Shown here piece by piece: positions 48,301-60,869 of a stretch of 64,000 nucleotides of DNA. The notes beneath the pieces were generated by a model that was not told where the DNA came from, ran no database searches, and saw nothing but the letters and a program-made list of their open reading frames with translations. Source of the DNA: Anas platyrhynchos (Eukaryota > Chordata > Aves > Anseriformes > Anatidae); the NCBI RefSeq assembly GCF_047663525.1, contig NC_092603.1, forward strand, positions 5,795,001-5,859,000, written 5' to 3'. Position 1 is the stretch's first letter. Each line of letters begins with the position of its first letter. The position numbers and the translations under genes were made by a program.

Positions 48301-49384
48301 AATCAGGCCCCAGGAAACGCATTACAAGCCCCTTTGAACCATCCAAAAGTGTCACCAAAGGAAGACTTTGGGTACAAGAGAACTCCCCAGGGGAGCCTTT
48401 AGGCAGCCCCACATGCAACTGGACCCTCCGGGTTCAATTTTTCCGAGCAACCCTAAATATATCACTAGCCAGCATGGGAGAAGACTGAAAACCCGGGCCC
48501 CAGAAAACGCGTTGCAAGCCCCTTTCGACCATCCAAAACTGTCACCAAAGGAAGACTTTGGGTACAAGAGAACTCCCCAGGGGAGCCTTTACGCAGCCCC
48601 ACATGCAACTGGACCCTCCGGGTTCGCTGTTTCCGAGCATCCCTAAACATAGCCCTAGCCGGCATCGATGACGACTGAAAAATCAGGCCCCAGGAAATGC
48701 GTTACAAGCCCTTTTTGCCCATCCAAAAGTGCCCCCAAAGGAAGGCTTTGGGTACAAGTGAACTCCCCAGGGGAGCCTTTACGCAGCCCCACATGCAACT
48801 GGACCCTCCGGGTTCGATTTTTCCGATCAACCCTAAATTTATCCCTAGACGGCATGGGAGAAGACTGAAAACCCGGGCCCCCGAAAACGCGTTGCAAGCC
48901 CCTTTTGACCATCCAAAAGTGCCCCCAAAGGAAGGCTTTGGGTACAAGTGAACTCCCCAGGGGAGCCTTTAGGCAGCCCCACATGCAACTGGACCCTCCG
49001 GGTTCGCTGTTTCCGAGCATCCCTAAACATAGCCCTAGCCGGCATCGAAGACAACTGAAAAATCATGCCCCAGGAAACGCGTTGCAAGCCCCTTTGGACC
49101 ATCCAAAAGTGTCACCAAAGGAAGGCTTTGGGTACAAGTGAACTCCCCAGGGGAGCCTTTACGCAGCCCCACATGCAACTGGACCCTCCGGGTTCGCTGT
49201 CTCCGAGCATCCCTAAACAGAGCCCTTGCCGGCATCAAAGACGATTGAAAAATCAGGCCCCAAGAAGTGCGTTCCGAGCCCTTTTCGCCCATCCAAAAGT
49301 GCCCCCAAAGGAAGACTTTGGGTACAAGAGAACTCCCCAGGGGAGCCTTTACGCAGCCCCACATGCAACTGGACCCTCCGGGTT
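45400..49384 (+). repeat. Higher-order satellite block A1, matched by 51290-55274
   Basis: Offset 5890 bp (31 monomers) across about 4 kb with few differences. One patch at about 46390-46760 does not match its partner. The partner patch at 52280-52650 instead matches about 48290-48660 (offset 3990 bp, 21 monomers), as expected from gene conversion or a local exchange. Confidence 0.8.
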
Positions 49385-49989
49385 CACTGGTTCCGAGCAT
49401 CCCTAAACATAGCCCTAGCCGGCATCGATGACGACTGAAAAATCAGGCCCCAGGAAATGCGTTACTAGCCCTTTTCGCCCATCCAAAAGTGCCCCCAAAG
49501 GAAGGCTTTGGGGACAAGTGAACTCCCCAGGGGAGCCTTTACGCAGCCCCACATGCAACTGGACCCTCCGGGTTCGATTTTTCCGAGCAACCCGAAATAT
49601 ATCACTAGTAGGCGTGGGAGAAGACTGAAAACCCGGGCCCCAGAAAACGCGTTGCAAGCCCCTTTGGACCATCCAAAAGTGTCACCAAAGGAAGGCTTTG
49701 GGGACAAGTGAACTCCCCAGGGGAGCCTTTACGCAGCCCCACATGCAACTGGACCCTCCGGGTTCGCTGTTTCCGAGCATCCCTAAACATAGACCTAGCC
49801 GGCATCGAAGGCGACTGAAAAATCAGGCCCCAAGAAATGAGTTGCGAGCCGTTCTCACCCATCCAAAAGTGCCCCCAAAGGAAGGCTTTGGGTACAAGAG
49901 AACTCCCCAGGGGAGCCTTTACGCAGCCCCACATTCAACTGGACCCTCCGGGTTCGCTGTTTCCGAGCATCCGTAAATATATCCCTTGC

Positions 49990-51340
49990 CGGCATCAAAG
50001 ACGACTGAAAAATCAGGCCCCAAGAAATGCGTTGCAAGCCCTTATCGCCCATCCAAAAGTGCCCCCAAAGGAAGGCTTTGGGTACAAGTAAACTCCCCAG
50101 GGGGGCCTTTACGGAGCCCTACATGCAACTGGACCCTCCGGGTTCGATTTTTCCGAGCAACCCGAAATATATCACTAGCAGGCATGGGAGAAGAGTGAAA
50201 ACCCGGGCCCCAGAAAACGCGTTTCAAGACCCTTTGGACCATTCAAAAGTGTCACCAAAGGAAGGCTCTGGGTACAAGTGAACTCCCCAGGGGAGCCTTT
50301 ACGCAGCCCCACATGCAACTGGACCCTCCGGGTTCGCTGTTTCCCATCATCCCTAAACATATCCCTAGCCGGCATCGAAGACGACTGAAAAATCAGGCCC
50401 CAGGAAACGCATTACAAGCCCCTTTGAACCATCCAAAAGTGTCACCAAAGGAAGACTTTGGGTACAAGAGAACTCCCCAGGGGAGCCTTTACGCAGCCCC
50501 ACATGCAACTGGACCCTCCGGGTTCGCTGTTTCCGAGCATTCCTAAACATAGCACTAGCCGGCATCGATGACGACTGAAAAATCAGGCCCCAGGATATGC
50601 GTTACTAGCGCTTTTCGCCCATTCAAAAGTGCCCCCAAAGGAAGACTTTGGGTACATCTGAAGTTCCCAGGGGAGCCTTTACGCAGCCCCACATGCAACT
50701 GGACCCTCCGGGTTTGATTTTTCCGAGCAACGCTAAATATATCACTAGCCGGCATGGGAGAAGACTGAAAACCCGGGCCCAAGAAAACGCGTTGCGAGCC
50801 CCTTTGGACCATCCAAAAGTGTCACCAAAGGAAGGCTTTGGGTACAAGTGAACTCCCCAGGGGAGCCTTTACGCAGCCCCACATGCAACTGGACCCTCCG
50901 GGTTCGCTGTCTCCGAGCATCCCTAAACATAGCCCTTACCGGCATCAAAGACGATTGAAAAATCAGGCCCCAAGAAATTTGTTCCGAGCCCTTTTCGCCC
51001 ATCCTAAAGTGCCCCCAAAGGAAGGCTTTGGGTACAAGTGAACTCCCCAGGGGAGCCTTTACGCAGCCCCACATGCAACTGGACCCTCCCGGTACGGTTT
51101 TTCCGAGCAACCCTAAATATATCACTAGCCGGCATCAAAGACGACTGAAAAATAAGGCCCCAAGAAATGCGTTCCGAGCCCTTTGCGCCATCCAAATGTG
51201 CCCCCAAAGGAAGGCTTTGGGCACAAGTGAACTCCCCAGGGGAGCCTTTACGCAGCCCCACGTGCAACTGGACCCTCCGGGTTCGCTGGTTCCGAGCATC
51301 CCTAAACATAGCCCTAGCCGGCATCGATGACGACTGAAAA
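49990..51340 (+). repeat. Higher-order satellite block B1, matched by 55510-56860
   Basis: Offset 5510 bp (29 monomers). It contains the GGGGGGCCTTTACG.AGCCCTACATG monomer and the CCCGGTACGGTTTTTCC monomer as markers. Confidence 0.8.
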
Positions 51341-53319
51341 ATCAGGCCCCAGGAAATGCGTTGCGAGCCCTTTTCGCCCATCCAAAAGTGCCCCCAAAGG
51401 AAGGCTTTGGGTACAAGTGAACTCCCCAGGGGAGCCTTTACGCAGCCCTACATGCAACTGGACCCTCCGGGTTCGATTTTTCCGAGCAACCCGAAATATA
51501 TCACTAGCAGGCATGGGAGAAGAGTGAAAACCCGGGCCCCAAAAAACGCGTCTCAAGACCCTTTGGACCATTCAAAAGTGTCACCAAAGGAAGGCTCTGG
51601 GTACAAGTGAACTCCCCAGGGGAGCCTTTAGGCAGCCCCACATGCAACTGGACCCTCCGGGTTCGCTGTTTCCGAGCATTCCTAAACATAGCACTAGCCG
51701 GCATCGATGACGACTGAAAAATCAGGCCCCAGGAAATGAGTTACTAGCCCTTTTCGCCCATCCAAATGTGCCCCCAAAGGAAGACTTTTGGTACATCTGA
51801 AGTTCCCAGGGGAGCCTTTACGCAGCCCCACATGCAACTGGACCCTCCGGGTTCGCTGTTTCCGAGCATCCCTAAACATAGCCCTAGCCGGCATCGAAGA
51901 CGACTGAAAAATCAGGCCCCAGGAAACGCGTTGCAAGCCCCTTTTCGCCCATCCAAAAGTGTCACCAAAGGAAGGCTTTGGGTACAAGTGAACTCCCCAG
52001 GGGAGCCTTTAGGCAGCCCCACATGCAACTGGACCCTCCGGGTTCGCTGTTTCCGAGCATCCCTAAACATAGCCCTTGCCGGCATCAAAGACGATTGAAA
52101 AATCAGGCCCCAAGAAATGCGTTCCGAGCCGTTTTCGCCCATCCAAATGTGCCCCAAAAGGAAGACTTTGGGTACAAGTGAACTCCCCAGGGGAGCCTTT
52201 AGGCAGCCCCACATGCAACTGGACCCTCCGGGTTCGCTGTTTCCGAGCATCCCTAAACATAGCCCTAGCCGGCATCGAAGACGACTGAAAAATCAGGCCC
52301 CAGGAAACGCATTACAAGCCCCTTTGAACCATCCAAAAGTGTCACCAAAGGAAGACTTTGGGTACAAGAGAACTCCCCAGGGGAGCCTTTAGGCAGCCCC
52401 ACATGCAACTGGACCCTCCGGGTTCAATTTTTCCGAGCAACCCTAAATATATCACTAGCCAGCATGGGAGAAGACTGAAAACCCGGGACCCAGAAAACGC
52501 GTTGCAAGCCCCTTTGGACCATCCAAAACTGTCACCAAAGGAAGACTTTGGGTACAAGAGAACTCCCCAGGGGAGCCTTTACGCAGCCCCACATGCAACT
52601 GGACCCTCCGGGTTCGCTGTTTCCGAGCATCCCTAAACATAGCCCTAGCCGGCATCGATGACGACTGAAAAATCAGGCCCCAGGAAATGCGTTACAAGCC
52701 CTTTTTGCACATCCAAAAGTGCCCCCAAAGGAAGGCTTTGGGTACAAGTGAACTCCCCAGGGGAGCCTTTACGCAGCCCCACATGCAACTGGACCCTCCG
52801 GGTTCGCTGGTTCCGAGCATCCCTAAACATATCCCTAGACGGCATGGGAGAAGACTGAAAACCCGGGCCCCCGAAAACGCGTTGCAAGCCCCTTTTGACC
52901 ATCCAAAAGTGTCACCAAAGGAAGGCTTTGGGTACAAGTGAACTCCCCAGGGGAGCCTTTACGCAGCCCCACATGCAACTGGACCCTCCGGGTTCGCTGT
53001 TCCTGAGCATCCCTAAACATAACCCTAGCCGGCATCGAAGACGACTGAAAAATCAGGCCCCAGGAAACGCATTACAAGCCCCTTTGAACCATCCAAAAGT
53101 GTCACCAAAGGAAGACTTTGGGTACAAGAGAACTCCCCAGGGGAGCCTTTACGCAGCCCCACATGCAACTGGACCCTCCGGGTTCGCTGGTTCCGAGCAT
53201 CCCGAAACATAGCCCTAGCCGGCATCGATGACGACTGAAAAATCAGGCCCCAGGAAATGCGTTGCGATCCCTTTTTGCCCATCCAAAGGTGCCACCAAAG
53301 GAAGGCTTTGGGTACAAGT

Positions 53320-56300
53320 GAACTCCCCAGGGGAGCCATTACGCAGCCCCACATGCAACTGGACCCTCCGGGTTCGCTGTTTCCGAGCATCCCTAAACAT
53401 AGCCCTAGCCGTCATTGGAGACGAGTGAAAACTCAGGCCCCAGGAAATACATTCCGAGCCCCTTTGGACTATCCAAAAGTGCCCCCAAAAGAATACTTCG
53501 GGTACAAGAGAACTCCCCAGGGGAGCCTTTACGCAGCCCCACATGCAACTGGACCCTCTGGGTTCGCTTTTTCTGAGCATCCCTAAACATAGCCCTAGCC
53601 GGCATCGATGACGACTGAAAAATCAGGCCCCAGGAAATGCGTTCCGAGCCGTTTTCGCCCATCCAAATGTGCCCCAAAAGGAAGACTTTGGGTACAAGAG
53701 AACTCCCCAGGGGAGCCTTTACGCAGCCCCACATGCAACTGGACCCTCCGGGTTCGCTGTTTCCGAGCATCCCTAAACATAGCCCTAGCCGGCATCGAAG
53801 ACGACTGAAAAATCAGGCCCCAGGAAACGCGTTGCAAGCCCCTTTGGACCATCCAAAAGTGTCACCAAAGGAAGGCTTTGGATACAAGTGAACTCCCCAG
53901 GGGAGCCTTTAGGCAGCCCCACATGCAACTGGACCCTCCGGGTTCGCTGTCTCCGAGCATCCCTAAACATACCCCTTGCCGGCATCAAAGACTATTGAAA
54001 AATCAGGCCCCAGGAAATGCGTTCCGAGCCCTTTTCGCCCATCCAAATGTGCCCCCAAAGGAAGACTTTGGGTACAAGAGAACTCCCCAGGGGAGCCTTT
54101 ACGCAGCCCCACATGCAACTGGACCCTCCGGGTTCGCTGTTTCCGATCATCCCTAAATATATCCCTAGCCGGCATCGAAGACGACTGAAAAATCAGGCCC
54201 CAGGAAACGCATTACAAGCCCCTTTGAACCATCCAAAAGTGTCACCAAAGGAAGACTTTGGGTACAAGAGAACTCCCCAGGGGAGCCTTTAGGCAGCCCC
54301 ACATGCAACTGGACCCTCCGGGTTCAATTTTTCCGAGCAACCCTAAATATATCACTAGCCAGCATGGGAGAAGACTGAAAACCCGGGCCCCAGAAAACGC
54401 GTTGCAAGCCCCTTTCGACCATCCAAAACTGTCACCAAAGGAAGACTTTGGGTACAAGAGAACTCCCCAGGGGAGCCTTTACGCAGCCCCACATGCAACT
54501 GGACCCTCCGGGTTCGCTGTTTCCGAGCATCCCTAAACATAGCCCTAGCCGGCATCGATGACGACTGAAAAATCAGGCCCCAGGAAATGCGTTACAAGCC
54601 GTTTTTGCCCATCCAAAAGTGCCCCCAAAGGAAGGCTTTGGGTACAAGTGAACTCCCCAGGGGAGCCTTTACGCAGCCCCACATGCAACTGGACCCTCCG
54701 GGTTCGATTTTTCCGATCAACCCTAAATTTATCCCTAGACGGCATGGGAGAAGACTGAAAACCCGGGCCCCCGAAAACGCGTTGCAAGCCCCTTTTGACC
54801 ATCCAAAAGTGCCCCCAAAGGAAGGCTTTGGGTACAAGTGAACTCCCCAGGGGAGCCTTTAGGCAGCCCCACATGCAACTGGACCCTCCGGGTTCGCTGT
54901 TTCCGAGCATCCCTAAACATAGCCCTAGCCGGCATCGAAGACAACTGAAAAATCAGGCCCCAGGAAACGCGTTGCAAGCCCCTTTGGACCATCCAAAAGT
55001 GTCACCAAAGGAAGGCTTTGGGTACAAGTGAACTCCCCAGGGGAGCCTTTACGCAGCCCCACATGCAACTGGACCCTCCGGGTTCGCTGTCTCCGAGCAT
55101 CCCTAAACAGAGCCCTTGCCGGCATCAAAGACGATTGAAAAATCAGGCCCCAAGAAGTGCGTTCCGAGCCCTTTTCGCCCATCCAAAAGTGCCCCCAAAG
55201 GAAGACTTTGGGTACAAGAGAACTCCCCAGGGGAGCCTTTACGCAGCCCCACATGCAACTGGACCCTCCGGGTTCGCTGTTTCCGAGCATCCCTAAACAT
55301 AACCCTAGCCGGCATCGAAGACGACTGAAAAATCAGGCCCCAGGAAACGCATTACAAGCCCCTTTGAACCATCCAAAAGTGTCAACAAAGGAAGACTTTG
55401 GGTACAAGAGAACTCCCCAGGGGAGCCTTTACGCAGCCCCACATGCAACTGGACCCTCCGGGTTCGCTGGTTCCGTGCATCCCTAAACATAGCCCTAGCC
55501 GGCATCGATGACGACTGAAAAATCAGGCCCCAGGAAATGCGTTGCAAGCCCTTATCGCCCATCCAAAAGTGCCCCCAAAGGAAGGCTTTGGGTACAAGTA
55601 AACTCCCCAGGGGGGCCTTTACGCAGCCCTACATGCAACTGGACCCTCCGGGTTCGATTTTTCCGAGCAACCCGAAATATATCACTAGCAGGCATGGGAG
55701 AAGAGTGAAAACCCGGGCCCCAGAAAACGCGTTTCAAGACCCTTTGGACCATTCAAAAGTGTCACCAAAGGAAGGCTCTGGGTACAAGTGAACTCCCCAG
55801 GGGAGCCTTTACGCAGCCCCACATGCAACTGGACCCTCCGGGTTCGCTGTTTCCCATCATCCCTAAACATATCCCTAGCCGGCATCGAAGACGACTGAAA
55901 AATCAGGCCCCAGGAAACGCATTACAAGCCCCTTTGAACCATCCAAAAGTGTCACCAAAGGAAGACTTTGGGTACAAGAGAACTCCCCAGGGGAGCCTTT
56001 ACGCAGCCCCACATGCAACTGGACCCTCCGGGTTCGCTGTTTCCGAGCATTCCTAAACATAGCACTAGCCGGCATCGATGACGACTGAAAAATCAGGCCC
56101 CAAGGATATGCGTTACTAGCGCTTTTCGCCCATCCAAAAGTGCCCCCAAAGGAAGACTTTGGGTACATCTGAAGTTCCCAGGGGAGTCTTTACGCAGCCC
56201 CACATGCAACTGGACCCTCCGGGTTTGATTTTTCCGAGCAACGCTAAATATATCACTAGCCGGCATGGGAGAAGACTGAAAACCCGGGCCCAAGAAAACG

Positions 56301-57650
56301 CGTTGCGAGCCCCTTTGGACCATCCAAAAGTGTCACCAAAGGAAGGCTTTGGGTACAAGTGAACTCCCCAGGGGAGCCTTTACGCAGCCCCACATGCAAC
56401 TGGACCCTCCGGGTTCGCTGTCTCCGAGCATCCCTAAACATAGCCCTTACCGGCATCAAAGACGATTGAAAAATCAGGCCCCAAGAAATTTGTTCCGAGC
56501 CCTTTTCGCCCATCCTAAAGTGCCCCCAAAGGAAGGCTTTGGGTAAAAGTGAACTCCCCAGGGGAGCCTTTACGCAGCCCCACATGCAACTGGACCCTCC
56601 CGGTACGGTTTTTCCGAGCAACCCTAAATATATCACTAGCCGGCATCAAAGACGACTGAAAAATAAGGCCCCAAGAAATGCGTTCCGAGCCCTTTGCGCC
56701 ATCCAAATGTGCCCCCAAAGGAAGGCTTTGGGCACAAGTGAACTCCCCAGGGGAGCCTTTACGCAGCCCCACGTGCAACTGGACCCTCCGGGTTCGCTGG
56801 TTCCGAGCATCCCTAAACATAGCCCTAGCCGGCATCGATGACGACTGAAAAATCAGGCCCCAGGAAATGCGTTGCGAGCCCTTTTCGCCCATCCAAAAGT
56901 GCCCCATAAGGAAGGCTTTGGGCACAAGTGAACTCCCCAGGGGAGCCTTTAGGCAGCCCCACATGCAACTGGACCCTCCGGGTTCGCTGGTTCCGAGCAC
57001 CACTAAACATATCCCTAGCCGGCATCGAAGACGACTGAAAAATCAGGCCCCAGGAAACGCGTTGCAAGCCCCTTTGGACCATCCAAAAGTGTCACCAAAG
57101 GAAGGCTTTGGGTACAAGAGAACTCCCCAGGGGAGCCTTTACGCAGCCCCACATGCAACTGGACCCTCCGGGTTCGCTGTTTCCGAGCATCCCTAAACAT
57201 AGCCCTAGCCGGCATCGATGACGACTGAAAAATCAGGCCCCAGGAAATGCATTACAAGCTCTTTTTGCCCATCCAAAAGTGCCCCCAAAGGAAGGCTTTG
57301 GGTACAAGTGAACTCCCCAGGGGAGCCTTTACGCAGCCCCACATGCAACTGGACCCTCCGGGTTCGCTGGTTCCGTGCATCCCTAAACATAGCCCTAGCC
57401 GGCATCGATGACGACTGAAAATTCAGGCCCCAGGAAATGCGTTTCAAGCCCTTATCGCCCATCCAAAAGTGCCCCCAAAGGAAGGCTTTGGGTACAAGTA
57501 AACTCCCCAGGGGGGCCTTTACGCAGCCCTACATGCAACTGGACCCTCCGGGTTCGATTTTTCCGAGCAACCCGAAATATATCACTAGCAGGCATGGGAG
57601 AAGAGTGAAAACCCGGGCCCCAGAAAACGCGTTTCAAGACCCTTTGGACC
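53320..57650 (+). repeat. Higher-order satellite block C1, matched by 58640-62970
   Basis: Offset 5319 bp (28 monomers) over about 4.3 kb, nearly without differences; one visible change is CCCTGCGGG at about 59066 for CCCTCCGGG. This is the longest near-identical pair inside the satellite. Confidence 0.85.
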
Positions 57651-60600
57651 ATCCAAAAGTGTCACCAAAGGAAGACTTTTGGTACATCTGAAGTTCCCAG
57701 GGGAGCCTTTACGCAGCCCCACATGCAACTGGACCCTCCGGGTTCGATTTTTCCGATCAACCCTAAATTTATCCCTAGACGGCATGGGAGAAGACTGAAA
57801 ACCCGGGCCCCCGAAAACGCGTTGCAAGCCCCTTTGACCATCCAAAAGTGCCCCCAAAGGAAGGCTTTGGGTACAAGTGAACTCCCCAGGGGAGCCTTTA
57901 GGCAGCCCCACATGCAACTGGACCCTCCGGGTTCGCTGTTTCCGAGCATCCCTAAACATATCCCTAGCCGGCATCGAAGACAACTGAAAAATCAGGCCCC
58001 AGGAAACGCGTTGCAAGCCCCTTTGGACCATCCAAAAGTGTCACCAAAGGAAGGCTTTGGGTACAAGTGAACTCCCCAGGGGAGCCTTTAGGCAGCCCCA
58101 CATGCAACTGGACCCTCCGGGTTCGCTGTCTCCGAGCATCCCTAAACATAGCCCTTGCCGGCATCAAAGACGATTGAAAAATCAGGCCCCAAGAAGTGCG
58201 TTCCGAGCCCTTTTCGCCCATCCAAAAGTGCCCCCAAAGGAAGACTTTGGGTACAAGAGAACTCCCCAGGGGAGCCTTTACGCAGCCCCACATGCAACTG
58301 GACCCTCCGGGTTCGCTGTTTCCGAGCATCCCTAAACATAACCCTAGCCGGCATCGAAGACGACTGAAAAATCAGGCCCCAGGAAACGCATTACAAGCCC
58401 CTTTGAACCATCCAAAAGTGTCACCAAAGGAAGACTTTGGGTACAAGAGAACTCCCCAGGGGAGCCTTTACGCAGCCCCACATGCAACTGGACCCTCCGG
58501 GTTCGCTTTTTCTGAGCATCCCTAAACATAGCCCTAGCCGGCATCGATGACGACTGAAAAATCAGGCCCCAGGAAATGCGTTACTAGCCCTTATCGCCCA
58601 TCCAAAAGTGCCCCCAAAGGAAGGCTTTGGGTACAAGTGAACTCCCCAGGGGAGCCATTACGCAGCCCCACATGCAACTGGACCCTCCGGGTTCGCTGTT
58701 TCCGAGCATCCCTAAACATAGCCCTAGCCGTCATTGGAGACGAGTGAAAACTCAGGCCCCAGGAAATACATTCCGAGCCCCTTTGGACTATCCAAAAGTG
58801 CCCCCAAAAGAATACTTCGGGTACAAGAGAACTCCCCAGGGGAGCCTTTACGCAGCCCCACATGCAACTGGACCCTCTGGGTTCGCTTTTTCTGAGCATC
58901 CCTAAACATAGCCCTAGCCGGCATCGATGACGACTGAAAAATCAGGCCCCAGGAAATGCGTTCCGAGCCGTTTTCGCCCATCCAAATGTGCCCCAAAAGG
59001 AAGACTTTGGGTACAAGAGAACTCCCCAGGGGAGCCTTTACGCAGCCCCACATGCAACTGGACCCTGCGGGTTCGCTGTTTCCGAGCATCCCTAAACATA
59101 GCCCTAGCCGGCATCGAAGACGACTGAAAAATCAGGCCCCAGGAAACGCGTTGCAAGCCCCTTTGGACCATCCAAAAGTGTCACCAAAGGAAGGCTTTGG
59201 ATACAAGTGAACTCCCCAGGGGAGCCTTTAGGCAGCCCCACATGCAACTGGACCCTCCGGGTTCGCTGTCTCCGAGCATCCCTAAACATACCCCTTGCCG
59301 GCATCAAAGACTATTGAAAAATCAGGCCCCAGGAAATGCGTTCCGAGCCCTTTTCGCCCATCCAAATGTGCCCCCAAAGGAAGACTTTGGGTACAAGAGA
59401 ACTCCCCAGGGGAGCCTTTACGCAGCCCCACATGCAACTGGACCCTCCGGGTTCGCTGTTTCCGATCATCCCTAAATATATCCCTAGCCGGCATCGAAGA
59501 CGACTGAAAAATCAGGCCCCAGGAAACGCATTACAAGCCCCTTTGAACCATCCAAAAGTGTCACCAAAGGAAGACTTTGGGTACAAGAGAACTCCCCAGG
59601 GGAGCCTTTAGGCAGCCCCACATGCAACTGGACCCTCCGGGTTCAATTTTTCCGAGCAACCCTAAATATATCACTAGCCAGCATGGGAGAAGACTGAAAA
59701 CCCGGGCCCCAGAAAACGCGTTGCAAGCCCCTTTCGACCATCCAAAACTGTCACCAAAGGAAGACTTTGGGTACAAGAGAACTCCCCAGGGGAGCCTTTA
59801 CGCAGCCCCACATGCAACTGGACCCTCCGGGTTCGCTGTTTCCGAGCATCCCTAAACATAGCCCTAGCCGGCATCGATGACGACTGAAAAATCAGGCCCC
59901 AGGAAATGCGTTACAAGCCGTTTTTGCCCATCCAAAAGTGCCCCCAAAGGAAGGCTTTGGGTACAAGTGAACTCCCCAGGGGAGCCTTTACGCAGCCCCA
60001 CATGCAACTGGACCCTCCGGGTTCGATTTTTCCGATCAACCCTAAATTTATCCCTAGACGGCATGGGAGAAGACTGAAAACCCGGGCCCCCGAAAACGCG
60101 TTGCAAGCCCCTTTTGACCATCCAAAAGTGCCCCCAAAGGAAGGCTTTGGGTACAAGTGAACTCCCCAGGGGAGCCTTTAGGCAGCCCCACATGCAACTG
60201 GACCCTCCGGGTTCGCTGTTTCCGAGCATCCCTAAACATAGCCCTAGCCGGCATCGAAGACAACTGAAAAATCAGGCCCCAGGAAACGCGTTGCAAGCCC
60301 CTTTGGACCATCCAAAAGTGTCACCAAAGGAAGGCTTTGGGTACAAGTGAACTCCCCAGGGGAGCCTTTACGCAGCCCCACATGCAACTGGACCCTCCGG
60401 GTTCGCTGTCTCCGAGCATCCCTAAACAGAGCCCTTGCCGGCATCAAAGACGATTGAAAAATCAGGCCCCAAGAAGTGCGTTCCGAGCCCTTTTCGCCCA
60501 TCCAAAAGTGCCCCCAAAGGAAGACTTTGGGTACAAGAGAACTCCCCAGGGGAGCCTTTACGCAGCCCCACATGCAACTGGACCCTCCGGGTTCGCTGTT

Positions 60601-60869
60601 TCCGAGCATCCCTAAACATAACCCTAGCCGGCATCGAAGACGACTGAAAAATCAGGCCCCAGGAAACGCATTACAAGCCCCTTTGAACCATCCAAAAGTG
60701 TCAACAAAGGAAGACTTTGGGTACAAGAGAACTCCCCAGGGGAGCCTTTACGCAGCCCCACATGCAACTGGACCCTCCGGGTTCGCTGGTTCCGTGCATC
60801 CCTAAACATAGCCCTAGCCGGCATCGATGACGACTGAAAAATCAGGCCCCAGGAAATGCGTTGCAAGCC